Position numbers and translations under genes: made by a program. This document shows, in pieces, positions 6,685-16,691 of a stretch of 43,163 bases of DNA. Positions within the stretch are counted from its first letter, which is position 1; the number at the start of each line of letters is the position of its first letter. A model generated the notes under the pieces. That model did not search any database and was not told the DNA's origin. It saw only the letters and a program-made list of their open reading frames with translations. This stretch comes from Novosphingobium sp. (lineage in GTDB: Bacteria; Pseudomonadota; Alphaproteobacteria; Sphingomonadales; Sphingomonadaceae): contig JABFRE010000207.1 of NCBI GenBank assembly GCA_013141325.1, forward strand, positions 1-43,163, written 5' to 3'.

Positions 6685-9081
6685 ATGCCCAGTTTCGCCC
6701 AGAGCCTTGAAAAGACCCTGCACTCCGCCCTGGCCAATGCCGCAGAGCGCAGCCACGAATATGCCACGCTGGAGCACCTGCTGCTGGCGCTGATCGACGA
6801 CGGCGACGCGGCGCAGGTGATGCAGGCCTGCGGAGTTGACCTGGGCGAGCTGGGCGAGGTCGTGAAGCAGTACCTCGACCAGGAATACCAGTCGCTCAAG
6901 ACCCAGGAAAAGGGCGAACCCGCCCCCACTGCCGGTTTCCAGCGGGTGATCCAGCGGGCGATCCTCCATGTCCAGTCTTCGGGCAAGGACACCGTCACCG
7001 GCGCCAACGTGCTGGTCGCGCTGTTTTCCGAACGGGACAGCTATGCCGTCTATTTCCTTCAGCAGCAGGACATGAGCCGACTCGATGCGGTCAGCTTCAT
7101 CAGCCACGGGATCGGCAAGGGCGGCAAGCGGATCGAGGATCACGCACCCAAGGGCGCCGAAACCGAAATGCCGGCCCAGGAAGACAAGGCCCAGACCAAG
7201 GACGGCAAGAAGGATTCCGCGCTCGACCAGTTCTGCGTCAACCTCAACGAAAAGGCGCTGGCCGGCAAGGTCGACCCGCTGATCGGTCGCGGGCCGGAGG
7301 TCGACCGTACGATCCAGATCCTCTGCCGCCGCTCCAAGAACAACCCGCTCTATGTCGGCGATCCGGGCGTGGGCAAGACCGCCATCGCCGAGGGCCTGGC
7401 GCGCAAGATCATCGAGGGCGAAGTGCCCGAAGTGCTGGCTGAGGCGGTGATCTATTCGCTCGACATGGGCGCGCTGCTGGCCGGAACCCGCTATCGCGGC
7501 GATTTCGAGGAACGACTCAAGCAAGTGGTGAACGAGCTGGAGAAGATGCCACACGCGGTGCTGTTCATCGACGAGATCCACACCGTGATCGGCGCCGGGG
7601 CAACCAGCGGCGGGGCCATGGACGCCTCCAACCTGCTCAAGCCCGCGCTGTCGGGCGGGACGATCCGCTGCATCGGGTCGACCACCTACAAGGAATTCCG
7701 CAACCACTTCGAAAAGGACCGCGCGCTGCTGCGCCGGTTCCAGAAGATCGACGTCAACGAGCCCACGGTCGAGGACACGATCAAGATCCTGAAGGGGCTG
7801 CGCAGCGCCTTCGAGGAGCATCACAAGGTCAAGTACACGCCCGAGGCGATCAAGACGGCGGTGGAGCTTTCCGCGCGCTACATCAACGACCGCAAATTGC
7901 CCGACAAGGCGATCGACGTGATCGACGAGGTGGGCGCGATGCAGATGCTGGTCCCGCCCAGCCGCCGCAAGAAAACCATCACCGGCCGCGAGATCGAGGC
8001 GGTCATCGCCACCATGGCGCGGATTCCTGCCAAGTCGGTCTCCTCGGATGACCGCCAGGCGCTCGAGCATCTTGAGCGCGATCTCAAGCGCGTGGTGTTT
8101 GGGCAGGATCAGGCGATCGAAGTGTTGGCCAGCGCGATGAAGCTGTCGCGCGCAGGCCTTCGCGATCCTGAAAAGCCGATTGGCTCGTTCCTGTTTTCGG
8201 GCCCCACCGGGGTCGGCAAGACCGAAGTGGCCAAGCAGCTGGCCGACATCATGGGCATCCCGATCCAGCGCTTCGACATGTCGGAATATATGGAGCGCCA
8301 TTCGGTCAGCCGCCTGATCGGCGCGCCTCCGGGCTATGTCGGCTATGACCAGGGCGGGCTTCTGACCGATGCGGTCGACCAGCAGCCGCACTGCGTCCTG
8401 CTGCTCGACGAGATCGAGAAGGCCCACCCGGACCTGTTCAACATCCTGCTGCAGGTGATGGACAACGGCCGCCTGACCGACCACCACGGCAAGACCGTCG
8501 ATTTCCGCAACGTGGTGCTGATCATGACCACCAATGCCGGCGCGTCGGACATGGCGAAGCAGGGCATCGGCTTTGGCGATGTCTCCAAGGAGGATGCCGG
8601 CGACGAAGCGGTCAAGCGGATGTTCAGCCCCGAATTCCGCAACCGGCTCGATGCGGTGGTGCCGTTTGCCTACCTGCCCACTGCGGTGATCAGCCGCGTG
8701 GTCGACAAGTTCGTGCTTCAGCTGGAACTGCAGCTGGCCGAACAGAACGTCCATATCCAGTTTGACGGGGATGCCCGCGAATGGCTGGCGGCGCGCGGCT
8801 ATGACAAGCTCTATGGCGCACGGCCGATGGCCCGGCTGATCCAGGACAAGGTCAAGCAGCCGCTGGCCGAAGAGCTGCTGTTCGGCAAGCTGCGCCACGG
8901 CGGCGAAGTGCACGTTTCGGTCAAGGATGGCGTGCTGGCCTTCGAGCTGACCCCAGCCCCGCCCAAGCTGCCGCGCGGCGCCAAAGCCAAGGCCAAGGCT
9001 CCAGCGGCAGAGGCAAAGGCGCCGAAGAAGACCAGGGGCAAACCCAAGGCCGCACCGGAGCCCAGCGGCGAGGCGGATTGA
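6685..9081 (+). CDS. clpA: ATP-dependent Clp protease ATP-binding subunit ClpA
   Basis: A 798-residue Hsp100 unfoldase that feeds substrates to ClpP in the cytoplasm. The N-domain (residues 1-145) has the paired repeat SFAQSLEKTLHSALANAAERS...ATLEHLLLALI. The first AAA+ module has Walker A GDPGVGKTA (about 225) and Walker B VLFIDEIHT. The second has GPTGVGKTE (about 505), LLLDEIEKAH and a sensor/IGF loop region KQGIGFGD that docks ClpP. It lacks the ClpB middle coiled coil, which supports ClpA. A basic Ala/Lys/Pro-rich tail of about 40 residues (AKAKAPAAEAKAPKKTRGK) extends beyond the usual C-terminus. The adaptor gene clpS, often directly upstream of clpA, is not present here; a DUF1192 gene occupies that place. 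Confidence 0.96.
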   Translation: MPSFAQSLEKTLHSALANAAERSHEYATLEHLLLALIDDGDAAQVMQACGVDLGELGEVVKQYLDQEYQSLKTQEKGEPAPTAGFQRVIQRAILHVQSSGKDTVTGANVLVALFSERDSYAVYFLQQQDMSRLDAVSFISHGIGKGGKRIEDHAPKGAETEMPAQEDKAQTKDGKKDSALDQFCVNLNEKALAGKVDPLIGRGPEVDRTIQILCRRSKNNPLYVGDPGVGKTAIAEGLARKIIEGEVPEVLAEAVIYSLDMGALLAGTRYRGDFEERLKQVVNELEKMPHAVLFIDEIHTVIGAGATSGGAMDASNLLKPALSGGTIRCIGSTTYKEFRNHFEKDRALLRRFQKIDVNEPTVEDTIKILKGLRSAFEEHHKVKYTPEAIKTAVELSARYINDRKLPDKAIDVIDEVGAMQMLVPPSRRKKTITGREIEAVIATMARIPAKSVSSDDRQALEHLERDLKRVVFGQDQAIEVLASAMKLSRAGLRDPEKPIGSFLFSGPTGVGKTEVAKQLADIMGIPIQRFDMSEYMERHSVSRLIGAPPGYVGYDQGGLLTDAVDQQPHCVLLLDEIEKAHPDLFNILLQVMDNGRLTDHHGKTVDFRNVVLIMTTNAGASDMAKQGIGFGDVSKEDAGDEAVKRMFSPEFRNRLDAVVPFAYLPTAVISRVVDKFVLQLELQLAEQNVHIQFDGDAREWLAARGYDKLYGARPMARLIQDKVKQPLAEELLFGKLRHGGEVHVSVKDGVLAFELTPAPPKLPRGAKAKAKAPAAEAKAPKKTRGKPKAAPEPSGEAD

Positions 9082-9152
9082 TCGCGGTCAAGGCGAGGAG
9101 TCGGCGGGCGGGCTAGCTGTCAGCCTCCGCGTTCCCTGCCCCGGAGCATACC

Positions 9153-9560
9153 GTGAGCGAAAACTCCACTGCCGAAGCTCTTGCGCTCTCGCCGTTCGAG
9201 CGGATCGGCGGTCACGCCGCGCTGCGTGCGGTGACCGACCGGTTTTATGACCTGATGGACCAGGATCCGGCCTACGCGCAGCTGCGCGCGATGCACGCCG
9301 CCGACCTGGCCCCGATGCGCCGCGCACTGCCGCTGTTCCTGGCCGGCTGGGCTGGCGGCCCGCGCGACTGGTTCGAGGCCAATCCCGGCAAATGCATGAT
9401 GTCGATGCACGCCCCGTTTCCGATCACCCGCCCGACCGCCACCCAATGGGCCGAGGCGATGCGCCGCGCGCTCGCCGAGACCGAACTGGCTGATCGCGAA
9501 ATCGCCGAGGCGATGGCCGACGTGCTGGAACGCATGGCCACGGGCATGGCGCGCGACTGA
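9153..9560 (+). CDS. Group II truncated haemoglobin
   Basis: A 135-residue 2-on-2 haemoglobin. Family marks seen are FERIGGHAALRAVTDRFYDLMDQDP (helices A-B with a B10 tyrosine), the proximal histidine region MMSMHAPFPI, and TQWAEAMRRAL with the group II tryptophan at G8. Such proteins bind oxygen or NO in the cytosol and are linked to redox or nitrosative stress. The start is a GTG with CGGAG upstream. It sits 71 bases after clpA and 39 bases before the SulP transporter, so it may be transcribed with the latter. The assignment to group II rather than III rests on the tryptophan and the short CD region. Confidence 0.85.
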   Translation: MSENSTAEALALSPFERIGGHAALRAVTDRFYDLMDQDPAYAQLRAMHAADLAPMRRALPLFLAGWAGGPRDWFEANPGKCMMSMHAPFPITRPTATQWAEAMRRALAETELADREIAEAMADVLERMATGMARD

Positions 9561-9599
9561 TCTCGCCATTCCGGCTTTCAGCGGGTAAGGCCGGGAACC

Positions 9600-11240
9600 A
9601 TGCAGCCCAAATTGCTGACCATCTTCAAGGAAGGCTATACGTCTGCCTTGCTGCGCGCCGATCTGGTGGCCGGGCTGACGGTGGCGGTCGTTGCGCTGCC
9701 GCTGGCCATGGCGCTGGGGATTGCTAGCGGTGCCTCGCCCGACAAGGGACTGGTTACCGCGATTGTTGCCGGCTTCCTGATTTCGGCGCTGGGTGGAAGC
9801 CGGGTGCAGGTTGGCGGTCCGACCGGGGCGTTCGTGGTGGTGATCGCGGGGGTGATCGCCAGCCACGGCTATGCCGGGCTGCTGCTGGCGACCGCGATGG
9901 CCGGGATCATCCTGATCGTCGCGGGCTATGCCGGCCTGGGTAAGCTGATGCGGTTTGTGCCGATGCCGGTCGTGACCGGCTTCACCGCCGGGATCGCGGT
10001 GATCATCGCTTCGGGCCAGATCGGCGATTTTCTGGGGTTGCAGGCAGGCAAAGTCCCCGCCGAATTCATCGGCAAGTGGCAGGCCTATCTCGGCGCGCTG
10101 GGCACCATGTCGTGGACTGCGGTGGCGCTGGGATCGGCGACCTTGGGCGCAATCCTGCTGCTCAAGCGGATCAATCCGCGGCTTCCCGGCTACCTGATCG
10201 CGATCGTCGGCGCCTCTGTGGTGGCGGCGCTGCTGCACCTGCCCGTCGAGACCGTCGGCCAGCGCTTTCCGGCGATGCCGACCGGACTGCCGGCTCCGCA
10301 CATCCCGGCTGTGTCGCTGGCAATGCTGCGCGATATCATGCCCTCGGCCTTCACCATCGCCTTCCTCGCCGGAATCGAGGCGCTGCTATCCGCCGTGGTC
10401 GCCGATGGCATGACCGGGTTCAAGCACCGGCCCGGCCAGGAACTGGTCGCTCAGGGGGTCGCCAATATCGCCTCGGCCCTGTTCGGCGGACTGCCCGCCA
10501 CCGGGGCGATCGCGCGGACCGCGACCAATGTACGTGCAGGCGCCCGTACCCCGGTGGCCGGGATGATGCACGCGGTGTTCCTGCTGGCGATCCTGCTGAT
10601 CGCCGGCAAGCTGGTCGCCTTTGTGCCGATGGCCGCGCTGGCGGCGATCCTGCTGATCGTGGCCTGGGGCATGAGCGAAGCCGAACGGTTCCGCACGCTG
10701 ATGCGGATGGAAGCGGGCGAGCGGGCCCTGTTGCTGCTGACGTTCGCGCTGACTGTGCTGGTGGATCTGACCGTCGCGATCGGAGTCGGGGTGACGCTGG
10801 CTTCGCTGCTGTTCATGGCGCGGATGAGCGAGGCAACCGGCGTGCTGGGAGACGATGAAAGCGTCGAGGATCCAGACCAGCGCGCCGCGCTGCCCGCCGG
10901 AGTCGAGGTATTCCGGATCGCCGGGCCAATGTTCTTCGGCGTGGCCAGCGACATGCTGGAGGCCCTGGGGCGGATCGGACGAACGCCCAAAGTGGTCGTC
11001 TTGCGGCTCGATCGGGTGCCTTATATCGATTCCTCGGGCATCCACGTGCTCGAATCCTTCGTGACTCAGGCCCGAGCGTGGGGCACCCGGGTGATTCTGT
11101 GCGATATGCCGCGCAGTGTCTGGGAAGCACTGGCCCGCAGCACGCCCCGGTTCGCCGGGGCAGAGCGGGTCGCCTCGCTGGACGCCGCGCTCGCCCGGAT
11201 AGAACGCGGCAAGGTGGCCAGCATTCTGTCGTCAGCCTGA
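9600..11240 (+). CDS. SulP family inorganic anion transporter with STAS domain
   Basis: A 546-residue inner-membrane SulP/SLC26 transporter. The membrane domain (about residues 20-410) opens with LRADLVAGLTVAVVALPLAMALGIASGASP, includes VGGPTGAFVVVI and a conserved block with NIASALFGGLPATGAIARTATNVRAGARTP. The cytoplasmic STAS domain (about 440-540) contains VVVLRLDRVPYIDSSGIHVLESF. Substrates of the family include sulfate, bicarbonate and dicarboxylates; which one applies here cannot be read from sequence. It follows the truncated haemoglobin and precedes an uncharacterised exported protein with short gaps, suggesting one transcript. Confidence 0.93.
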   Translation: MQPKLLTIFKEGYTSALLRADLVAGLTVAVVALPLAMALGIASGASPDKGLVTAIVAGFLISALGGSRVQVGGPTGAFVVVIAGVIASHGYAGLLLATAMAGIILIVAGYAGLGKLMRFVPMPVVTGFTAGIAVIIASGQIGDFLGLQAGKVPAEFIGKWQAYLGALGTMSWTAVALGSATLGAILLLKRINPRLPGYLIAIVGASVVAALLHLPVETVGQRFPAMPTGLPAPHIPAVSLAMLRDIMPSAFTIAFLAGIEALLSAVVADGMTGFKHRPGQELVAQGVANIASALFGGLPATGAIARTATNVRAGARTPVAGMMHAVFLLAILLIAGKLVAFVPMAALAAILLIVAWGMSEAERFRTLMRMEAGERALLLLTFALTVLVDLTVAIGVGVTLASLLFMARMSEATGVLGDDESVEDPDQRAALPAGVEVFRIAGPMFFGVASDMLEALGRIGRTPKVVVLRLDRVPYIDSSGIHVLESFVTQARAWGTRVILCDMPRSVWEALARSTPRFAGAERVASLDAALARIERGKVASILSSA

Positions 11241-11284
11241 CGGAAATGTGCTAGGGGCCTCCGCTCCAAGGGGAGGGAGCGACT

Positions 11285-12058
11285 ATGCCAATCCGATTCA
11301 CCGGCGGGCCTTTGCTGGCCCTGACCGCCATGCTTGCCGCCAGTCCCGCCTGGGCCACAGACGAGGAGATCCAGGTCTATCTCGACGAGATCGGTGCGCG
11401 CGGGGAGTTCGGGCTCGATCTCCATTTGAGCTACGTCTTGGACGGCGATGGGACGCCCGCCTATCCTGGCGCCGAATCGCCGCGGCACCGCCTGCGGATT
11501 ACCCCCGAACTGTCACTGGGGCTGGGTGGCGGGTTTGAGCTGGGGGCCTATATCCCTGTCGCCACGGTCGCCGCCGATGGCGTGGCCCGGGTGCAGGGGA
11601 TCAAGGGGCGGTTGAAATGGTTGGCCCCGCACAAGGATCAGGGCCTGTACTGGGGGATCAACTGGGAACTGGGGCGCGTGGCGCACCGGCTCGATGAAAA
11701 TCCCTGGAACAGCGAGGTCAAGCTGATTGCCGGATGGCGCGAAGAGCGCTGGAACCTGGGGGTGAACGGCAACTTCGGCTTCAAGGTTTCCGGCCCGGTG
11801 CCAGCGCCTGCCACTTTCGAGATCACCTCAAAGGTCGGCTACAAGGTCAGCGACACGCTGACGCTTGGGGTAGAAAGCTATAACGAGCTGGGTGAACTGC
11901 GCTCGCTGGCGCAGTTCAGCGGGACCGAACATGCCACCTACCTGACCGCCGATTTTCCCGTGGGCGGGTTTGATATCAACGCCGGCATCGGCAAGGGTTA
12001 CGGCGCAAACGCGGATTCGTGGCTGGTCAAATTCGTGATCGGGGTCCCGGTCGGCTGA
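11285..12058 (+). CDS. Exported beta-barrel-like protein, function unknown
   Basis: A 257-residue protein with a signal peptide ending AAS-PAWA before TDEEIQVYLDEIG. The mature chain is rich in alternating hydrophobic and polar residues with repeated aromatic strand ends (LHLSYVLDGD, LGGGFELGAYIPV, GLYWGINWELGR, WNLGVNGNFGFKV, TLTLGVESYNELG, DINAGIGKGYG, WLVKFVIGVPVG), as in small outer-membrane barrels. A GGAGGGAG RBS precedes the ATG. I know no named function for it. It lies 44 bases downstream of the SulP gene, so an envelope role related to anion uptake is possible but is inference from position only. Confidence 0.75.
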   Translation: MPIRFTGGPLLALTAMLAASPAWATDEEIQVYLDEIGARGEFGLDLHLSYVLDGDGTPAYPGAESPRHRLRITPELSLGLGGGFELGAYIPVATVAADGVARVQGIKGRLKWLAPHKDQGLYWGINWELGRVAHRLDENPWNSEVKLIAGWREERWNLGVNGNFGFKVSGPVPAPATFEITSKVGYKVSDTLTLGVESYNELGELRSLAQFSGTEHATYLTADFPVGGFDINAGIGKGYGANADSWLVKFVIGVPVG

Positions 12059-12340
12059 CTAAAGCTCGATCTGCACCAGCTTGTCGCGACCAGTTGCGCC
12101 GCGCAACATGTGAAGCCGTGACGTCGCGATCCCCAAGGCTTCGGCAAGCAGCGCCAGCACCGCAGCGTTTGCCTTGCCGTCTTCCGGTTTGACGCGGACC
12201 TTGATCACCACGCGTCCGTCCGCAACCGCGACGCTTTCCGAACGGGCGCCGGGCGTGACCCTGATCGCCAACCGCCCTTCGCCATCGGCCAGCGCACGGA
12301 TCGCTTCGGCCGGGGCCAGATCGGCCTTAGGCCTCGCCAT
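12059..12340 (-). CDS. DUF167 (YggU) family protein
   Basis: A 93-residue protein, MARPKADLAPAEAIRALADG followed by LAIRVTPGARSESV and VVIKVRVKPEDGKANAAVLALLAEALGI. This is the compact alpha/beta DUF167/YggU fold, of unknown function and widely conserved. The track ORF is longer, but the ATG at 12340 overlaps the carbonic anhydrase stop by 14 bases and matches the family start. It is the last gene of a six-gene minus-strand run. Its TAG abuts the TGA of the convergent barrel gene with no bases between. Confidence 0.88.
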   Translation of the reverse strand: MARPKADLAPAEAIRALADGEGRLAIRVTPGARSESVAVADGRVVIKVRVKPEDGKANAAVLALLAEALGIATSRLHMLRGATGRDKLVQIEL

Positions 12341-12905
12341 CGCCGGTTTCGGCCAGCGCCGCGGCATGGTGCCTGGCGTTCTCGACATAGTGCGCCACGC
12401 CGAGCTGGAGCCCGGCCAGCATCCGGTCATCGAGGTCGCGCATGAAGGCGGCCGGGCGCCCGCTCCACAGCTGACGCGAGGGGATCCGCTTGCCGGGCGC
12501 GAGCAGCGCCCCGGCGGCAAGCATGCCATCGGCCTCGATCACGCAGCCGTTCATGGTTTGCGCCGCGAAGCCCACAAAGCCCCGGTCCGCGATCACAGTG
12601 CCGTGGATCATCGCCATGTGACCGATCAGCACATCGTCCCCGATCAGGGTGGGGAAGCCGTCCGGCGCACCGGGCATCGCGCCATCGCAATGGATGACTG
12701 TGCCGTCCTGCACATTGCTGCGTGCACCGATCACGATCCGGCTGACATCGCCGCGCAGCACGCAATTGTACCAGATCGACGCGTCGGGGCCGATCTCGAC
12801 ATCGCCAATGATCCGGCAACCGGGGGCGACAAAAGCGCTGTCGTGGATGCGCGGTGTTTTGCCGTGGATGCCTATGATCGAGATATCAGGGCGCGGGACG
12901 GGCAT
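12327..12905 (-). CDS. Gamma carbonic anhydrase family protein
   Basis: A 192-residue left-handed beta-helix protein built from hexapeptide repeats (VAPGCRIIGDVEIGPDASIWYNCVLRGD, VIGARSNVQDGTVIHCDG). The three histidines expected as metal ligands are visible at about residues 72, 96 and 101 (TVIHC, IGHMAMIHG). Members are trimeric carbonic anhydrases or close relatives such as YrdA/PaaY. Activity is not certain from sequence. The start is one base after the preceding gene's stop, so translation is coupled. It lies in the same transcript as hemB. Confidence 0.9.
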   Translation of the reverse strand: MPVPRPDISIIGIHGKTPRIHDSAFVAPGCRIIGDVEIGPDASIWYNCVLRGDVSRIVIGARSNVQDGTVIHCDGAMPGAPDGFPTLIGDDVLIGHMAMIHGTVIADRGFVGFAAQTMNGCVIEADGMLAAGALLAPGKRIPSRQLWSGRPAAFMRDLDDRMLAGLQLGVAHYVENARHHAAALAETGDGEA

Positions 12906-12906
12906 G

Positions 12907-15131
12907 CTATTTCCCCAGAAAGTTGGTCCAGGTCACATAAGGCAGGATTGTGGCGTGGTCATCGCTCCACACCCGCGCTGCGGGCGGCCCCAGCGTCCGC
13001 CACGGCTGATCCGGAACTGCAGCGGTCAAGGCCTTGATCCGGGCTGGATCGCGGCTGAGCGCAATCCAGCTCGACGCGGTAAGACCGCCGTCCATGACCG
13101 GATTGTCTTCGCGCAGCACGGCGGTCAGGCCCCGCGCCCGCGCCATCGCGGCCAGCACCGGTTCAAGTTCGATGAAGCGGTTGGAAATATGCACCAGCAC
13201 GATGCCGTCGCGCGACAACGCGCGCTGGTAGACGCCGAACGCCTCCGTGGTCAGAAGATGCAGCGGGATCGAATCCGATGAGAAGGCATCGATTGCCAGC
13301 AGGTCGATCGAGCCCGGCGCCGCCTTGCCCAGCTCGATCCGCGCGTCGCCGATCACCACCCGGGCCTGGGGGGCGCAGTCGCGCAGGTAGGTGAAGGTGC
13401 CGTCCTGCGAATAGGACAGCACCACCGGATCGATCTCGAAGAACTGCCAGGATTCGCCCGGACGGTGGTAGCAGGCCAGCGAACCGGCGCCGAGCCCGAC
13501 CACCCCGATCCGCGCGCCCGGTCCGAACAGCCGCTGTGCCTGGGCGAAGGCCAGTCCCGCACCCGAGGTGGGGCCGTAATAGGTCAACGGCTGGCGGCGG
13601 CGGGCGGGATCGAGCGATTGCTGGCCGTGCAGGGTAGTGCCGTGGACCAGGGTGCGCATCTTCTCGCCCAGCCGGTCGCGCACGGTGTAGATCCCGAAAT
13701 AGCTGCGCTGGCGCGCGCCATCCAGCGTATCGTTGACGGTAAAGAACCCGCCTTCGGCGAGCATCGCCAGCAGCAGAACCGGCAGCGCCATCCCGCGCCA
13801 CTGGCTGAGCACCAGCCCGGCCACGGTCACCGCGCCCAGCCACAGCGCCAGCGCCAGGCCGTGATCGTCTTCGAGCGAAAGCCGGATCGAGCCGATCTGG
13901 ATGCAAGCCAGGATCGCAAGGCCGAAAGCCGCCAGTCGAATCACCGGATGGGTGAACGATTCGACCCCCGGCAAGCGCCGCCAATCGAACCACGGCGCGG
14001 CAGGCAGCAACAGCGCGGCCAGCAGCACCAGAAGCGGGTGCTCCCAGGCCCAGTCGAACGCCACCGGCGCGATCAGGGCGGTAAACACCCCGCCCAGCGC
14101 CCCGCCGGCCGACATCACCAGATAGAACAGTGTCAGATGCGCGGGGTCGGGCCGCTCGTCATAGAGCCGGGCGTGCAGCGCCACGCACAGCAGAAACAGC
14201 AGCGCGACCGACGCGAACACCGGCAGCAGCCCGCTCGATCCCTGGGCGACCATCGCCATGGCTCCGGCGACGAACAGCGCCGGCCAGGCGAGCGCGGTCA
14301 TTGCCCGCGCCGCACCGCGCCGCTCGGCAAAGGCAAAGACGAAACTCAGCAGATAGATTCCCAGCGGGATTACCCACAGCAGCGGCATCGCCACCAGATC
14401 GGTGGTCAGGTGGGTGGTGGTGGACAGCATCAGCCCCGACGGCACCGCCGCCAGCACCAGCCACGACAGGATCCGGCGGGCCGGCAGCGGGGGTGCCGGG
14501 TATTGCGTCGGCGCGGCCGGCTGCACGCCGTCTGCCGCGCTCCAGCGCGCCCGCGCCGCCAGCGCCACCAGTACCAGCAGTGCGCCATAGCCCAGGCTCC
14601 AGCCCAGCGCCTGTCCGCGCAGCGGCAGCGCCGGTTCGACCAGCAGCGGATAGGCGATCAGCCCGCCGAAGCTGCCCAGGTTCGACGCGGCGTAGAGCGC
14701 CCACGGCGCTCCGGCTTGGGGATGCAGCGCAAACCAGCGCTGCATCAGCGGGGCCTGCGCCGAAACCAGGAAGAACACCGGACCGATGGTCAGCGCCAGC
14801 AGGGCCGGAACCCACAGCGCCTCCATGCCCGGCTGCGGCGAGGGCAGATCGGCGAGGGCGATCGGCAGGGTCAGCGCCGCCAGCACGAACAGGCCGAGAT
14901 GGATCGCGGCCTGACGGCGCAGCGGCAGCCGCGACAGCGCGTGGGCATAGGCGTAACCGCCCAGCAGCAGCGCCTGATAGACCAGCATCGCGCTGTTCCA
15001 GACATTGGGAGCGCCCCCCAGCCGCGGCAGGGCCATGCGCGCCACCATCGGCTGGACCAGAAACAGCAGGAAGCTGCCGGTCAGGATCGTCGCGACGAAC
15101 AGCGCGCGCGACGGACGGGCTGCCGGACCGG

Positions 15132-15135
<4 letters not shown>
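12907..15135 (-). CDS. Membrane protein with MFS-like domain fused to a spermidine-synthase-like domain
   Basis: A 742-residue fusion. The N-terminal part (about residues 1-440) is strongly hydrophobic with around a dozen membrane helices, opening with ALFVATILTGSFLLFLVQPMVARM. The C-terminal part (about 480-740) is a SpeE-like Rossmann domain with IGVVGLGAGSLACYHRPG, FFEIDPVV, VVIGDARIEL and IDAFSSDSIPLHLLT. This fused family is common in bacteria and is annotated as fused MFS/spermidine synthase, but polyamine synthesis by it is unproven. The start at 15135 overlaps the GNAT stop (ATGA); the longer track ORF has no family-like N-terminus. No S-adenosylmethionine decarboxylase is in the window. 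Confidence 0.85.
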
Positions 15136-16669
<1,534 letters not shown>

Positions 16670-16691
16670 CTAGGCGCGCCGGGCGCGCGCA

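Noticed and set aside
6643-8913. 756-residue antisense ORF across clpA
   Set aside because: It is a shadow of the high third-position GC of clpA: composition is rich in Arg, His, Gln and Asp with no domain resemblance. The same applies to the long antisense ORFs over fadD, the MFS fusion and the usher-like gene (2669-4426, 13465-15156, 31745-34495).
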